From positions 16,593,394 to 16,657,393 of the forward strand of contig OX578280.1 of assembly GCA_951217055.1 (NCBI GenBank): a DNA stretch of 64,000 bases. Direction: 5' to 3'. The DNA comes from Gerris lacustris (Eukaryota > Arthropoda > Insecta > Hemiptera > Gerridae). The translations under genes were made by a program, and so were the position numbers. Of this stretch, positions 10,495-21,422 are shown piece after piece. Every line of letters starts with the position of its first letter. Positions within the stretch are counted from its first letter, which is position 1. Under the pieces are notes generated by a model, which saw only the letters and a program-made list of their open reading frames with translations, did no database searches and was not told the origin of the DNA.

Positions 10495-10538
10495 AATTCC
10501 TCTTCTTTACCACGCTAGCGCGGTAAAGAAGAGGAATT
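10495..10538. repeat. 17-bp-arm hairpin in the module
   Basis: AATTCCTCTTCTTTACC at 10495-10511 is exactly complementary to 10522-10538 across a 10-nt loop. In copy 3 the same hairpin has perfect 21-bp arms. It sits between the NRF1-like site and the start codon. Confidence 0.85.
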
Positions 10539-10642
10539 CTTCAGCTTCACGCACGATTAGCGAGTTTGTTTACATTTAACAAAACTAATTTGCTGTTCTT
10601 TTATTAAAGTAACTGTTTATATCGAGTTTTTAGTGAAAAACA

Positions 10643-10954
10643 ATGAGTGAATCAAGTGACTTTGACGAAAATGTGGAGAATAATACTCTTCTAGAAATAA
10701 TTAATTCGGCAAAAAATACAACTAATGAATTAATGCCATCTTTATCAAGAGAGAGATATGAACTTACATACAGCAAGTTTATTTTTTTCTGTATTTATTA
10801 TTTAAATCTAACAATAGTAGATAAAGTACGGTACGCAACTTGTGCGAAAACGGCATTTTGCATTGCTCGTGTGGTTTTACCACCCTCGCATGCAAAATGC
10901 TACTTTCCGCACTCGACGCGTAATGTACTATTATCTACGATTGATACGAAATAG
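10643..10954 (+). pseudogene. N-terminal fragment resembling tyrosine-recombinase-like proteins
   Basis: The frame reads MSESSDFDENVENNT, then LLEIINSAKNTTNELMPSL, then SRERYELTYSKF, before a hydrophobic run that may be intron read-through. The stretch with L-P-x-x-S-x-x-R-Y-x-x-x-Y-x-x-F resembles the opening of the SAM-like N-terminal domain of tyrosine-recombinase-like proteins found in many insect genomes (Crypton-derived or ZMYM/KCTD-like). That resemblance is by eye and uncertain. The same reading is conserved at 47.5-47.7 kb and partly at 11182-11298. A GTTTAT word after AGCAA at about 10781 could be a weak splice donor. The last ~40 codons lie in a foldback insertion. No catalytic domain is present, so this is a truncated exon at best. 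Confidence 0.45.
10833..10926. repeat. Small foldback insertion ending the module
   Basis: GTACGCAACTTGTGCG at its left end and the reverse complement of its right end (GTACATTACGCGTCGAGTGC) are related, and GCATTTTGCAT occurs inverted inside. A longer version with an extra CTCGCTTTCGCTCGGG hairpin is in the copy at 47.40-47.51 kb. Confidence 0.6.
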
Positions 10955-11385
10955 AAACATTGTATCTCTGTTTAGATGCGTGGAAAAAGATTATTTACGT
11001 ACTTGCATTCATTGCGCATGCGCGTTTTTATAATTCCTCATTTTTTTCTGCCCTAAGGCGGTAAAAAAGAAGCATTTTTCACCTTAAAGCACGATTAGCG
11101 AGTTTGTTTACACCTAACAAAACTAATTTGCTCTTTTTTTAAATAAAGTAACTGTTTATTTCGAGTTTTTAGTGAAAAACGATGAATTATTTAAGTGATT
11201 ATGACGAAAATAAGGTGAATAATACGCCTCCCGAAATAATTAATTTGGCACAAAATACAACTAATGAATTAATATCATCTTTATCAAAAGAGAAATAAAA
11301 ACTTTCATGTAGGAAGTTTATTAAGTTTTTTTTTCTGTATTTATTATTAAAATCCAACAATCGTAGATAAAGTACGGTACATAGC
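10927..11385 (+). mobile_element. Promoter-plus-first-exon module, copy 2
   Basis: It repeats the module directly after copy 1, with ATTATCTACGATTGATACG, TGCGCATGCGCG at 11013-11024, a degenerate hairpin at about 11036-11085 and the leader AGTTTTTAGTGAAAAACG. The reading frame starts at 11182 and stops at 11298. The right end fades out after GATAAAGTACGGTAC. Confidence 0.65.
11182..11298 (+). pseudogene. Diverged N-terminal fragment, module copy 2
   Basis: MNYLSDYDENKVNNT, PPEIINLAQNTTNELISSL and SKEK are followed by a stop where copies 1 and 3 read R/K-E-R-Y-E-L-T. The premature stop shows this copy is dead. The amino-acid pattern is kept relative to copies 1 and 3, consistent with a once-coding exon in the shared ancestor. 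Confidence 0.5.
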
Positions 11386-11807
11386 TTTGAATTCTCTGGA
11401 ACGATTGAAAAGAAAAGCCTTGACTTATTGAAACCGGAAAAAGTGAAAACATAAGTCGCTGGATAGAGGTTCGTACTTGCCACTTTTTCCATTCTCATTC
11501 ATTTTTAAAATCTCAATCAGTCAAAAGAAAATGTGGATTGTACTATTGTTTAAAAAAAGACAAGGGTGAGGAAAAGCCAAGGGTGAGGAAAAGCCAAGGG
11601 GAAATCATGAGGGCTCAAGTCTTTAGGGATGTATTAATTGGCTAATCTATAGAGAACAACAAATGAACTACAGTTTCAGCCATCCAGATAACACTAATAC
11701 AGATTTTCCATTATTCTTTCTGAAAATTAAGAACGAATTATTACTGAATATGTAAACAGCAAACATATAGATTTACTGCATCTGTTGACCAAGAGTAAGG
11801 AACATTA
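11386..11807. other. No gene recognised
   Basis: Ordinary AT-rich sequence. A 99-codon minus-strand frame (11199-11498) overlaps the module and has no recognisable domain. Confidence 0.4.
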
Positions 11808-12052
11808 GGCCGGGTGCAAATTGAGCAGTAGGCGATGCAGGGCAGAGCAACTAACTGCTTTTTTCAACAGCAGAAATATAGGAGACCGCGCGAATTGAGA
11901 CGCCAGATCACCAGCATCGGGTAGGCCACATATTGAGTAGTATTTCCTTGCCCTACTCTGCGTCTCAATTCGTGTGGTTCCGTATTATTTCAAAATATTG
12001 TGCTGCCTGCCCTGCGTCACTTTTGTCTCACTGTGCGCCAGGGTTTATTGTC
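11808..12052. repeat. Imperfect TIR element (MITE-like)
   Basis: The left end GCCGGGTGCAAATTGAG and GATGCAGGGCAG match the reverse complement of the right end (CCTGGCGCACAGTGAG, GACGCAGGGCAG). An inner pair, CGAATTGAGACGC at about 11892 and inverted at about 11965, extends the symmetry. It is about 245 bp and GC-richer than its flanks, with no open frame. Confidence 0.6.
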
Positions 12053-14149
12053 GATTTAAAGTTGTTTTTTGTTTATTTAAAAGTTAGAGAAAAAAAATTA
12101 CTTCAGTGAAAGGGATCATAAAGAAAAGTTTTCCGAGATTTCTAAGTAGCAACATATTTTAAAAGGGTTAAAAATGCTGTGAGGACGTTTCGTTAGTAGG
12201 AAGGGTAAGTTGATACATTAAACAGACGAGGGCTTGATATGATCCCAAGGGTTGGAAGGTAGGCCTGAGGCCCCACGAGGCCCTTTATTCCACGCTTGGA
12301 AGGGCCCAGGCCTTATCTCATCATCAGAGTAAAGAGACATATGTGTCTATGTGTGTAATATACTTTACGTATGATTCATTTATATGCTACATCTAACCCT
12401 TGCCTCCTGCGGACCAGAAGATAACATATTACACGTTCTATAACGAGTATTACATATATGTATATACATACATACATACAAGGGCTGCCCATCAAGCGTA
12501 TAAGTTAGCATTAAGCAGCATGAAACCTTTGCTTACAAATGTTCTGTTCGCTAAATGAATAGGGAACGAACAAATGTTGTACACCTCCACAAATGCTACT
12601 TAGTACTCCTTTTCCTTGAACTTAACCGACTTCTTGCAAGAAATTAAATTAAAAATAAATTGGCCAAATATGTGGTTTCAACACATACAAAGGCTCCATA
12701 GGAAAGTTAACAAATAAACGAGTTCGTTAACCAGCATAATAAGCCCCGCTGAATAAAGATGGCGGACACTTAAAAGTTTGTATGAGCTAAAATGTTTACA
12801 CCATCTATTATAATGTGAAAGAAACGCCAATATTGCATTTTTGTATTGTCTAAACGCAGTAAAACTACTCCAAAGTTTTTAGCCCAATCCGTTCCCAAGA
12901 ATATTTATTTATGTAACTAGGCAGCAAAATGGAATTTTACTGACATGTGATGAAGTTAGCCTCCGAGCCGGAGGCGTGGACAGGCTACTACCGAGGCAGG
13001 TAATATACTTAATTGAATGCCGAGGCAGAAATGTTTCCTTTGCTGCTTTGATGCATACAATATTTTCTACTTACGCTATTTAGATAAAATAATGGAAGCT
13101 TAGGTAAAAGAGTTAGTTTGAGATGAACCGCCAAAAAACTCAAACCAAATCAAGTCGTGCTCCAGTGTTGCCACTTCTTACTCGAGATTAATCCAAAGAC
13201 CTACAATCCAAATCCTTGTTCAGTTTATCATTATTAAACTTTTAAAAAAAATATTACTATTATTAATACATTAATAACCTTGCTTTGTAATAAAACGAGT
13301 ATATAACTAAATTAAAATAACACCTAAACACAATCAAAAACAGATTTTATGACAGGCTGTCCTCTCAGTGTTTACATTATGGTAAACACTGCACTTTCTC
13401 TACCTAGGCAGGGAAATACTTCCCTGACTGTTTCAACAACTTTCCTACCTGTTTTTAATATTTTAATAACAAATAAGCGAAACAGTACTTTCCTGCCAAA
13501 AAACAGTTAAGTAATACTTAATTTTGCTGCTGTGAGCAGATAAAATACATATTAAGATTTTGCTAAATGATAAGATTCACTTGCTAAATGAAAATTAATT
13601 TATGTAAACACAAAAATAATGTTAAAATCATGATTATTAAAAAAAATGAACCATTATTTGAAGTGTTACTTATTATTTATAACATTTGTCAAAATATACT
13701 TCATACTGTACGAGTATACTTATTTATAGGCTATTCAGTACAGCTTAGATACTTATTTATTTTAATTTATTTACTTGCAATTGCAGTTTGTTTCCTATGG
13801 AATAAAAAAAATGGAAAATGGAGCATGTAAAACCAAGTGTGTCATGAATAATGGATCTCAAACAAGTATTCTCCTTTATTTTATTTTTTTTTTACAAAAA
13901 AGGGAAAATAAATACTTCAAGTTTACATAATGACAATGGTTAACTTATCAGCAAACTTTCTTTAATGGTAGGGATTTTAGATTCCCTTTTTCCACTTGAA
14001 AAACTTACAGCTCAACAATCATCGCATTAACGAATCAAAAACTTTATTTTTCATTACTCATTAAAATGTACAATAAATCTGTAAAGTGACTATTCCTTAC
14101 AAAAAAAAATAAAATAAACATAGTAAAATTTCAAATATATTCTTTAATA
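12053..14149. other. Long stretch without recognised genes
   Basis: Contents seen: short hairpins at about 12955-13000 (CCTCCGAGCCGGAGG) and 13365-13390 (CAGTGTTTAC inverted), a short TACA run near 12465, and AT-rich text. The 80-codon frame at 13588-13830 is hydrophobic and AT-driven, and I do not support it as a gene. Confidence 0.4.
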
Positions 14150-14530
14150 TACATGTACTTGTACTAGTTAGACGGGTAGGACGAACCACTTTTTCAAACC
14201 TTAGCAATAAAGCCATATTTTAGAGCCATTTTACTAGCCTCAGGGTGGTGAGTTGCACCACATGTTTGCACTTGAAGCTCACGTATAGGTGAGCATTGCG
14301 AGCGAACTCTTAGACGGATAACGCTGTCCAACGAACTTAGCCTGAGCATTAGCAAAAGGAACATGTATACAAATTTTTAATTAAATCGGTTAACTTTTAC
14401 TCAAGTTATCGTCGGCCACGTAAACGTTACTGACAGACAGTTAAAATGCATCATATTTTGTTGAATGTAAGAAGCTCCTTTACGCTCGCTTCAATAATAT
14501 GCCGTATAAAAGAAATTAAAAACTAAATTA
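14150..14530 (-). repeat. Family P repeat, copy 3 (partial)
   Basis: On the minus strand it carries ACGATAACTTGAGTAAAAG, GCTCAGGCTAAGTTCGTTGG and GTGGTTCGTCCTACCCGTC, which match parts of the plus-strand copies at 53.7-54.3 and 36.2-37.4 kb. The arrangement of blocks differs between copies. Confidence 0.55.
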
Positions 14531-15890
14531 ACAGGTCAAGAGTGTGCTAGTCAGCACACAGTGAGGGTCCGTAGGCAACACAGTATTGTTTAATTAGTAC
14601 CTATTGATGGTGCTTTATAAAATGCTAAAACGGGTATTTTGAACTACCCTATGGGTCTGATATTCTGAAAACACATAAACAAACTTCTAATACAGTATTT
14701 TTGCCAGTGAACATTTCTACAAACATATAAAAATACATCGAAAAGACCATAGTTATAAAAAATCGGTCCGAGACAACTCAGACAAACTTTCTCATATATG
14801 AGTTTATAATTACTTAGCCCAGTGTTTCCATTTATTAGTTTTCAAATGTACATTTAAATATTATTGAACATTTCATCAAAATTTATCATAAAAATAACTT
14901 CTCCTGGTCGGGGAATCGAACCCGGGCTCTCTCCGTCCGCGTTTTAAGCTAATATCTCAGGAACTAGATTTTTCCCGGGAAAACGGCTTATATCGTTGGA
15001 TTCGTATTCAAATGGACTACATTATAGAATTTTTTAATCAAAATCGTCGGAACCGTTTTTGAGAAATAATTTTTTTTCATGTTTTTTCAGAGTTTTTGGG
15101 GGGTAGCGCCCCCAAATTTGGAGCTAAAATTCATTTCTCGATTTCGCCTCGGGGTATGATTTTTCTGAACATGTATGCCAAATTTCGTCAAAATCGGCCC
15201 AGTAGTTTGGGCTCCAGGCGTCTGCACAGACGACAGACAGACGACAGACAGACGACAGACGACAGACGACAGACAGACATTTTTTAAAAACCACTTTTTT
15301 GGACTCAGGGGACCTCAAAACGTCTAAATCCATCAAAATCTCAAAATCGAATTTTCGCGCCATCACAATACTTTCTCTTTATATGAGAAAGTAAAAAACG
15401 TATTTTGTCAATAAAAAATAAAATAATATTTTTTTCGAAATTTCCAAAAAGTGGTATCTTTACTTTTGGTCGAAGAATGTTCAAGAATTTTTTCAGATTT
15501 TTTGCACTTCACATAAGCGAGATAGAGGGGGAGACACGTTTCACACCCACTTCAAACTTGCCTATGCCCGCCCTATCAAAGTTATAACCAAAGAATTATA
15601 TATATTTGTAATCAGCTCGACGTACCCTTTCATATAATACCCGTCACGGTGTCGAAAAAAAAAATTTTAAAAAATGTTTAACCCTTAAGTTTTTTTACCC
15701 TAACTGTTTTGAAAAATATTTTATTAAAGTCGCTATATTTTTAACATGTGTGGGTAGGTACAAGACATATACATGCCAAATTTGAAAGTCATCGGACGAA
15801 AGGTGTAGCCGTGAGAGCAGGCGACCGGACGGACGGACAGACACACTCAGGAAAATATAAGGGTCCTTGGTTTTGCCTACGGACCCTAAA
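14531..15890 (+). mobile_element. Family D repeat, copy 1, split by family E
   Basis: The outer parts, 14531-14760 and 15494-15890, join to match the continuous minus-strand copy at 60.40-61.02 kb. Landmarks are GTGTGCTAGTCAGCACAC (a hairpin), AAAAGACCATAGTTATAAA, TAACCAAAGAATTATATA, AGCTCGACGTACCC, a GGACGGACGGACAGACAC tract and the end stem AAGGGTCCTTGG...ACGGACCCT. There is no coding capacity. The class is unassigned. Confidence 0.8.
14761..15493 (+). mobile_element. Family E element nested in family D
   Basis: It starts AATCGGTCCGAGAC and contains TTTCTCATATATGAG near the left and TATATGAGAAAGTAAAA at 15379-15395, an inverted pair. Between them are TTCGCCTCGGGGTATG, CAAAATCGGCCCAGTAGTTT and a CAGACGACAGACAGACGACA tract. 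A partial minus copy is at 49.97-50.33 kb, and fragments lie at 37.8 and 63.57 kb. The minus strand at 14905-14945 has a T-arm-like GGGTTCGATTCCCC, but the rest of a tRNA is absent. Confidence 0.65.
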
Positions 15891-17608
15891 AAAAATTATA
15901 AATATATATATATAATAATGCTAACTGTTAATTATTTTTCCTCTTCTGTGAAATAAAGAGTATCTACAATAAAAGAAAAAAATAAGGAGAGAAAAAAAAA
16001 TAAAAGAAAATGTATAAATATATAAATAGTATGGCAGGAAAAGATAATATAAAGGAGAAAAAAAAGGATTCATTTTATTCTTGAAACGCTCAAAAGAATT
16101 TCCAAGGACGAGAAAAAGGGAAGAGAAAGGTCCTTGTACCTTTATTATTACTCTTTGTATTCAACATTCACCGGAAGTGTGAGGTAGAGGAATGGGGGCA
16201 GCCTTATTCCTGATGAACCGACCAACCTCAGTAAATTCCTTTTGAAAATAAAAGAAAGACAAAAAAAGGTCCTTCTTGAGGTAGTAGTAGATTCCTGAAG
16301 GCCCATTACCTGAGTCAGAGTAGTATTCCTGAAGCAAGCCAACAGGAAAATTAGCCGATATTGATTTTTTTTTTTTTTTTTTTACGCTGAGTAAAGAAAC
16401 TAACAGAAAAAAGAGAAAAACCGGTAACACGGAATGAAAGGATCCGAAATAAACTTCGCCTTTTTTTTTTGGTCCTCCGGGCAGGATGAACCTTTTTTGT
16501 AAAGGCTGATTTCGACTTCCCTCACTTCCTTTAGTAAAAAAAAAAAAAACAGGGATCTATCTAACACCCCTACCACCTTAAAATAGGAAATATCCTTTGG
16601 CAAGAAAGAATGTTCTTGATTAAATTGGTTTTAGGTTTTTTTTCGTTTCATCCTTTCACCCAGAGATATCTGTTTCTCACCGTTTTCTCCATTGCTGGGG
16701 AAACTGATTAAAACTTTGGTATTTTACAAGTTTATCCACCTCAAAAAAATGTTTTTTCATTCTGTCCTCATCTCTTTTCTCGATAAAGTCTAAAAACCGT
16801 TTTGTAGCCTCGGGAGAGTTTGTATAAAAAGTATTAAATCTAACGACTGTTTATAATCTATCGATAAAAGAAATGTTTTTATTTTCATCTCACAAGATTT
16901 TTACCTTGATAAACTTTTCCCTAAATGCTTTTCCTGCTCATTTAAAGAGAAATTTCTTTCGATTTAATAAATCGCGAAGGAAGATGTCTCATCTTACCCC
17001 TCTGAAATCAGAAGGAAAAGTGCTAAAGAGAAGAGGAAAAGAAAGTTGAACAAGAAAAAAGAGGAAAATTGGCGATAAATTAGGATAATTGCCTTCAGTG
17101 TCAGCTTCTCCCAAAAAAAAAGAGTGGGGGAAACTCGGAAAAAAATCTATAGCGACAAGTTGTGGCAATTTTCTCGGCCCACTTGTCAAAAGAAAAAAAA
17201 GTGAGATGCGGAGCAGAAAAAATAAATTTACTCTGTATACATAAATTATAATTTCTAAAAAAGCAATATCAAATCAATTCCACGAATATAAACCAGAATA
17301 AAAAATGTAGACATAACAAGCTATTAGTGTGAGCTATTTTTTGAGTTTTGAGGAACCATACATTTTTCCACAACAGTAGATATTGTTCCATTTACAAGTA
17401 ATAAAATACAGTAAAAATGATCGATTACAATAAAAGTTATTTCGAAGTCATTTAAATAATAAATAATGGATATTAGAGTTTGGAATTTAAAACTCTGCAC
17501 GTCCATTAGTACAAACAAAGTAACAATCGCTTTTTTTTTGCAATATTGACTCATTTTTCGATAAGGTTTGAATTGTCTTCTTTCTACACATTTTGCTTCT
17601 ATTGACGT
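15891..17608. other. No gene recognised; poly-purine and homopolymer-rich
   Basis: Contains runs of T and A (for example 16363-16383) and purine-rich strands that open several short antiparallel frames of 64-89 codons, none with a domain signature. No shared repeats were seen. Confidence 0.4.
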
Positions 17609-18514
17609 TTAGTCCAGTCATTTTAAGCAAAAAAGGGACTGTTTACAAAAATGTGTCATACAAGCAAGAGACTTTGTACAAATTATCTCTGGGGCATCCT
17701 GATTGAAATCCTATAAAGTCCCCGAAAAAAAAAGTTGTGCTCGTGCTCAAGCCGCCATCTTGGAAAATAGCGGCAAAAATTCAATTTTTTGCTTCTACTA
17801 GCTTAATTATTAGGTTTAGAAAAAAAAAGTTCAAGTAAAAATTGTTTATTATGTAATTATCTATAAATTTGATTCTCATAGTTTTTGAGGGGTTGATTTA
17901 GGATTTTTTTTTTTTTGCTTCTACTAGCTTAATTATTAGGTTTAGAAAAAAAGCTCAAGCAAAAATTGTTTATTATGTAATTATCTATAAATTTGATTCT
18001 CATAGTTTTTCCTCTCTGACCAACCGTAGAGGCACAAAATGACCATTAATACAGGCCAAATCAACCCTTAATACAGGTACTCTATAATAGTAAACAATTA
18101 TTATTAACTTGTAACCTCACAACTACACCTATAACCTCGTCCAGGCGTGGTAACTCGACGCTGACAACATGCAATCGCTGGGCACTGAGCGCAAGAAAAT
18201 TACGCGCGCTGAGATATAAATGGTAATTTTGTGCCTCTATGGTTGGTCAGAGAGAAAAAACCATGAGAATCAAATTTATAGATAATTACATAATAAACAA
18301 TTTTTACTTGTACTTTTTTTTCTAAACCTAATAATTAAGCTAGTAAGCTAGTAGAAGCAAAAAATTGAATTTTAGTCGCTATTTTCCAAGATGGTGGCTT
18401 GAGCACAACTTTTTTTTTCGGGGACTTTATAGGATTTCAATCAGAGTGCCCCAGAGATAATTTGTACAAAGTCTCTTGCTTGTATGACGCATTTTTGCTT
18501 GTATGACTGGTCTA
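17609..18514. mobile_element. Large foldback element, family J
   Basis: The left arm 17609-18045 is the reverse complement of 18219-18514, apart from a 126-bp tandem duplication in the left arm (GCTTCTACTAGCTTAATTAT at 17791 and 17917). Shared blocks include CATACAAGCAAGAG, GACTTTGTACAAATTATCTC, CTATAAAGTCCCCGAAAA and TGACCAACC-TAGAGGCAC. The 170-bp loop is GC-richer and non-coding. The ends TAGTCCAGTCAT and TAGACCAGTCAT are close to identical. Transcription would give a hairpin of nearly 300 bp. Confidence 0.9.
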
Positions 18515-18929
18515 GTTAGTTAGGGTGAGCGACACATCAGTAAATAAATTTTCCGAGAACGTGAACTCTTTTATAATTAATGGAGCTATACTAATGTACA
18601 ATTATTGTAATATAAAGCTCTAAATCCCTGCCCACCACTTCTGCATTATGACGTTATTAATATGGCACTTTTCTGTTGGTCGGACCATGGTTTTCTTTAT
18701 TTTTGTAGCTTGGTATACTGGCTGACGTTATGGGATCTGACCGGTCATAGGGTGCAGTAGCACCTGTTACATTCATACCAGCTGGTTGATTAAAAAACTA
18801 TTTTTCTGAGATTTTAAGTTGAAAGTAGTCAGTGAGTGGAAATTAAATAAAATATATTATTAAATTTGATTAAATTCGAGGTAACGATATTAATGACAAA
18901 ATGTGATTTTTTCAGAACCCGATTATTAA
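18515..18929. other. No gene recognised
   Basis: Mixed-composition DNA (for example CTGGCTGACGTTATGGGATC near 18.72 kb) without a recognisable gene or shared repeat. Confidence 0.4.
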
Positions 18930-19326
18930 TTCATATTTTACCATTTTCGAAGTATTCATACTACAGAAAGATTAAATTTTAATTTAAATCAAATTATAAT
19001 TATTATTAACTACGGGAAACAGACAGAGAAAAATACACTCCAGCGCCGGGATTTGAACTAAAGGCCTCTATATATCCAGTATAGCGCTCTACCAACTAAG
19101 CTACGCAGGAGAATGAGTTTCTCTGACGTTAATGATACCTTGTCCCGAATTTAAGCTTTCAATTTTCCACTTAAGTCTTAGAAGTCAACATTAATGACAT
19201 ATAGAACTAGACCGAGAAATAACGCTTATAATTATAAAGTACCCAATTAGTACCTGTACCTAGTACAATCAATTTGAAATTCATATTTTACCATTTTGGT
19301 AGTATTCATACTACAGAAAGATTAAA
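18930..19326. repeat. ~47-bp direct repeats flanking a SINE
   Basis: TTCATATTTTACCATTTT, then AGTATTCATACTACAGAAAG and ATTAAAT, occurs at 18930-18976 and again at 19280-19326, 350 bp apart. The SINE copy lies between them. The repeat is too long for an ordinary target duplication. Confidence 0.75.
18975..19114 (-). mobile_element. tRNA-like SINE, family M copy 2
   Basis: On the minus strand from 19112 it reads TCCTGCGTAGCTTAGTTGG, TAGAGC, CTATACTGGATATATAG, then TTCAAATCCCGGCGCTGGA. The acceptor stem pairs at 6 of 7 positions, the D-arm A box and T-arm B box are clear, and the anticodon-type stem is fully paired around CTGGATA. The T stem is poorly paired. It then continues into the same GTGTATTTTTCTCTGTCTG body as copy 1. 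Best read as a tRNA-derived SINE. Confidence 0.75.
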
Positions 19327-20464
19327 TTAAAAACCCGATTATTATAAATGAGACTTTATCATTCCGCTCACTGACTTCTTTAGCATCTATAAAATCTCTT
19401 AAAACAACTATTTTGTAAATCAACCAGTTGTAGTGACCTTCATCTCGGGGTTATGTTATTTATTTCTTGTTTAAATCAGGGGAAAACAACTGAGCATAAC
19501 ACCTATAAAAATCTTTATTTAGGTTAAATGATAAAAAGTTAACAAATAATTTTTATGGACTCGTTGGAAGAAGAGATTTCGGCGAGATTTATTTAGGTTT
19601 TATTTTATGTTCACAGCAGTTAAATTTAATGAAGAGATTGCATTTAATAAAGTCGTAGGGAAATAAAAATTATACAAATTTTTGTGATCTGTTTACTGTA
19701 GGACGGCTGTCTTGTATTTTAAAATATGAAATTAGGGGTCAACGGCCCATTAAAAAATAAATAAAGATGCACCTTCTTCCTTAAATAAAAAAAAAAAAAA
19801 TATGGTAAAAAGCAATTTGCTGATTTAATTCTTATCCTTTTTTTGCTCGCCCTTCGTTCCTTTATGCTACGAGATATCCTTTTTTTTTCTACTCCGAATA
19901 AAAAAAAAAGTATTAAAAAGCCGGATATTAAAAGTGAGAGGGAAGAAGCAACGTAAAATATTCCGACGAAGAGGAGGTAATAATTTGTTAGTGTAATGAA
20001 AATATAAAGGGTTGGCAGCCCTTACAAGCACTAGTGATATTATTCTTCATCAAATTGTGAGCGGAGCCATATTTAATCAAGGGGAAGCGAGCGAAGCTAA
20101 GGCCTCGTTATAAAAACACCAACTCCTATAAACTGGAGATTAAGCGCCAGATGGGGAAAGCCTTGCCCCAGATGGACTACTTTAATAAAAAATTGTTTAT
20201 ACTTTTTTTAAACGGTTTCATCTTTTCGGATAAAAAACAACAACAATTCTTAACAAAAAATAAAATGAGGCTTTAAAGAAGATATGATTAAGGTCTGAAG
20301 AAGAAAAACATGAAATTTAAATTAGAATTATCGGAAAACATTTAGGCGACAGTATTTTTATTTTTTATTTTTATTTTTTTTGAGTTTGAATTATTTTAAA
20401 ATTATAAGGTTTTTTTTGTTAATTATAATAAGAAATAAACCTGGGGAAAATATATTTAAAAAAT
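19327..20464. other. No gene recognised
   Basis: AT-rich, with homopolymer A/T runs near 19.78 and 19.88 kb and a GC-richer patch around 20.00-20.18 kb that holds short hairpins (GGGTTGGCAGCCC, GGGGAAAGCCTTGCCCC). No coding signal. Confidence 0.4.
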
Positions 20465-21125
20465 AATTTCAAGATAAAAAGAACTTTTTATATACTACGT
20501 TTTTAAATTTCCTGTTGAATCGTATGTAATGTTGATAATATAATTGTTATTGTTATATAATATATAATGTTTGTGAAAAAAAAAAAATAGTTCCAAATTT
20601 ATTTACTTCACATAAATGACAATGACAACCATCTAGAGAGCTGATCTTAAACCTATAAAAGGACAAATCTTTGTACAACGGATCTCCCCAACACCAAATC
20701 TAAACTGTGCCATCGATATATTTGAAATAATATAAATAATATAATCGATAAATAAAATAATCGATATATTTCCTGTTTCGCTGTCATTCAATGTTTATCT
20801 CTTATATATAAAAATTACAAATTTGAAACCCGTCAAAATGAAGATTGCGTAAATATGGGACATGGCAAAACAAATAAAATAACTTGCGTATTTTCGGAAC
20901 TAATTTTCCATACAGCCAAATTTGCTGAAAACCAATTAAATTCTTCTGAAAGGTGGCTAAAAGTATTAAAATAATGCATTGTCATGGTGTTCTGAGCTAT
21001 GCTAAAAGTTTCAAATGTCTAGATATTTGGGAAGTTAGTTAGAAATCGATTGACAGATTTGTACCGGTCAAACAAACAAACAAACAAACAAGAAAGCAAG
21101 CTAATAAAAACGTAATAAAATTTGA
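20465..21125 (+). mobile_element. Family B element, copy 2
   Basis: It aligns along its length with the nested block at 2303-3028: AACTTTTTATATACTACG, AACCATCTAGAGAGCTGATC, GAAACCCGTCAAAATGAAG, ATTGACAGATTTGTACCGG, then a CAAA run and AAGCTAATAAAAACGTAATA. It has its own AT-rich insertion near 20.71-20.77 kb. No protein remnant was recognised. Confidence 0.75.
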
Positions 21126-21422
21126 ATAAACTTTTTCATTTATAAGATTCATAATTATTGTATTTTATAGACAATATATCATGCACAATTTGTATACAGA
21201 AATAAATATGTGTGAAACTCTCAAGCATCATGAAACGAACTTAAGAAGTGAAACTTAAATTCTAGAAACAGTTGAACGACTTTATTATTTCAGGATTAAG
21301 AAATGGTTATTTGGAATTTAATTTAAAAATAAAATAATATCATAACTTTTTTGCGAATAATGAAGAAAAATCATGAAAACAACATTTACATATATTACGA
21401 CATTATAACGCAAAATAATATG

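Larger units (their letters stand above)
10386..10926 (+). mobile_element. Promoter-plus-first-exon module, copy 1
   Basis: A unit of about 540 bp starts TTATCTACGATTGATACG. It contains an NRF1-like palindrome (10467-10478), a 17-bp hairpin (10495-10538), a conserved leader ending AGTTTTTAGTGAAAAACA, a start codon at 10643 and a short coding stretch. It ends in a small foldback segment (about 10833-10926). It is followed immediately by a second copy at 10927, and an inverted third copy lies at 47.39-47.99 kb. The class of the mobile unit is unknown. Confidence 0.75.

Noticed and set aside
10842..11033. 63-codon plus frame bridging the two exon modules
   Set aside because: It crosses the foldback insertion and the junction between modules, and is not conserved in copy 3.
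14905..14945. tRNA T-arm-like sequence on the minus strand
   Set aside because: Only the B-box and 3' acceptor-like part is present; no D arm or anticodon arm fits, and it lies inside family E.
15124..15366. 80-codon minus frame
   Set aside because: It runs through the ACAG tract of family E; the C-R-L-S repeats reflect the tract, not a protein.
16148..16603. Three overlapping minus frames of 64-89 codons
   Set aside because: They run through homopolymer T/A tracts and have no domain signature.
19041..19112. tRNA gene on the minus strand
   Set aside because: The cloverleaf is partly good, but the T stem is mispaired and the following body is shared with another copy, so a SINE is the better reading.
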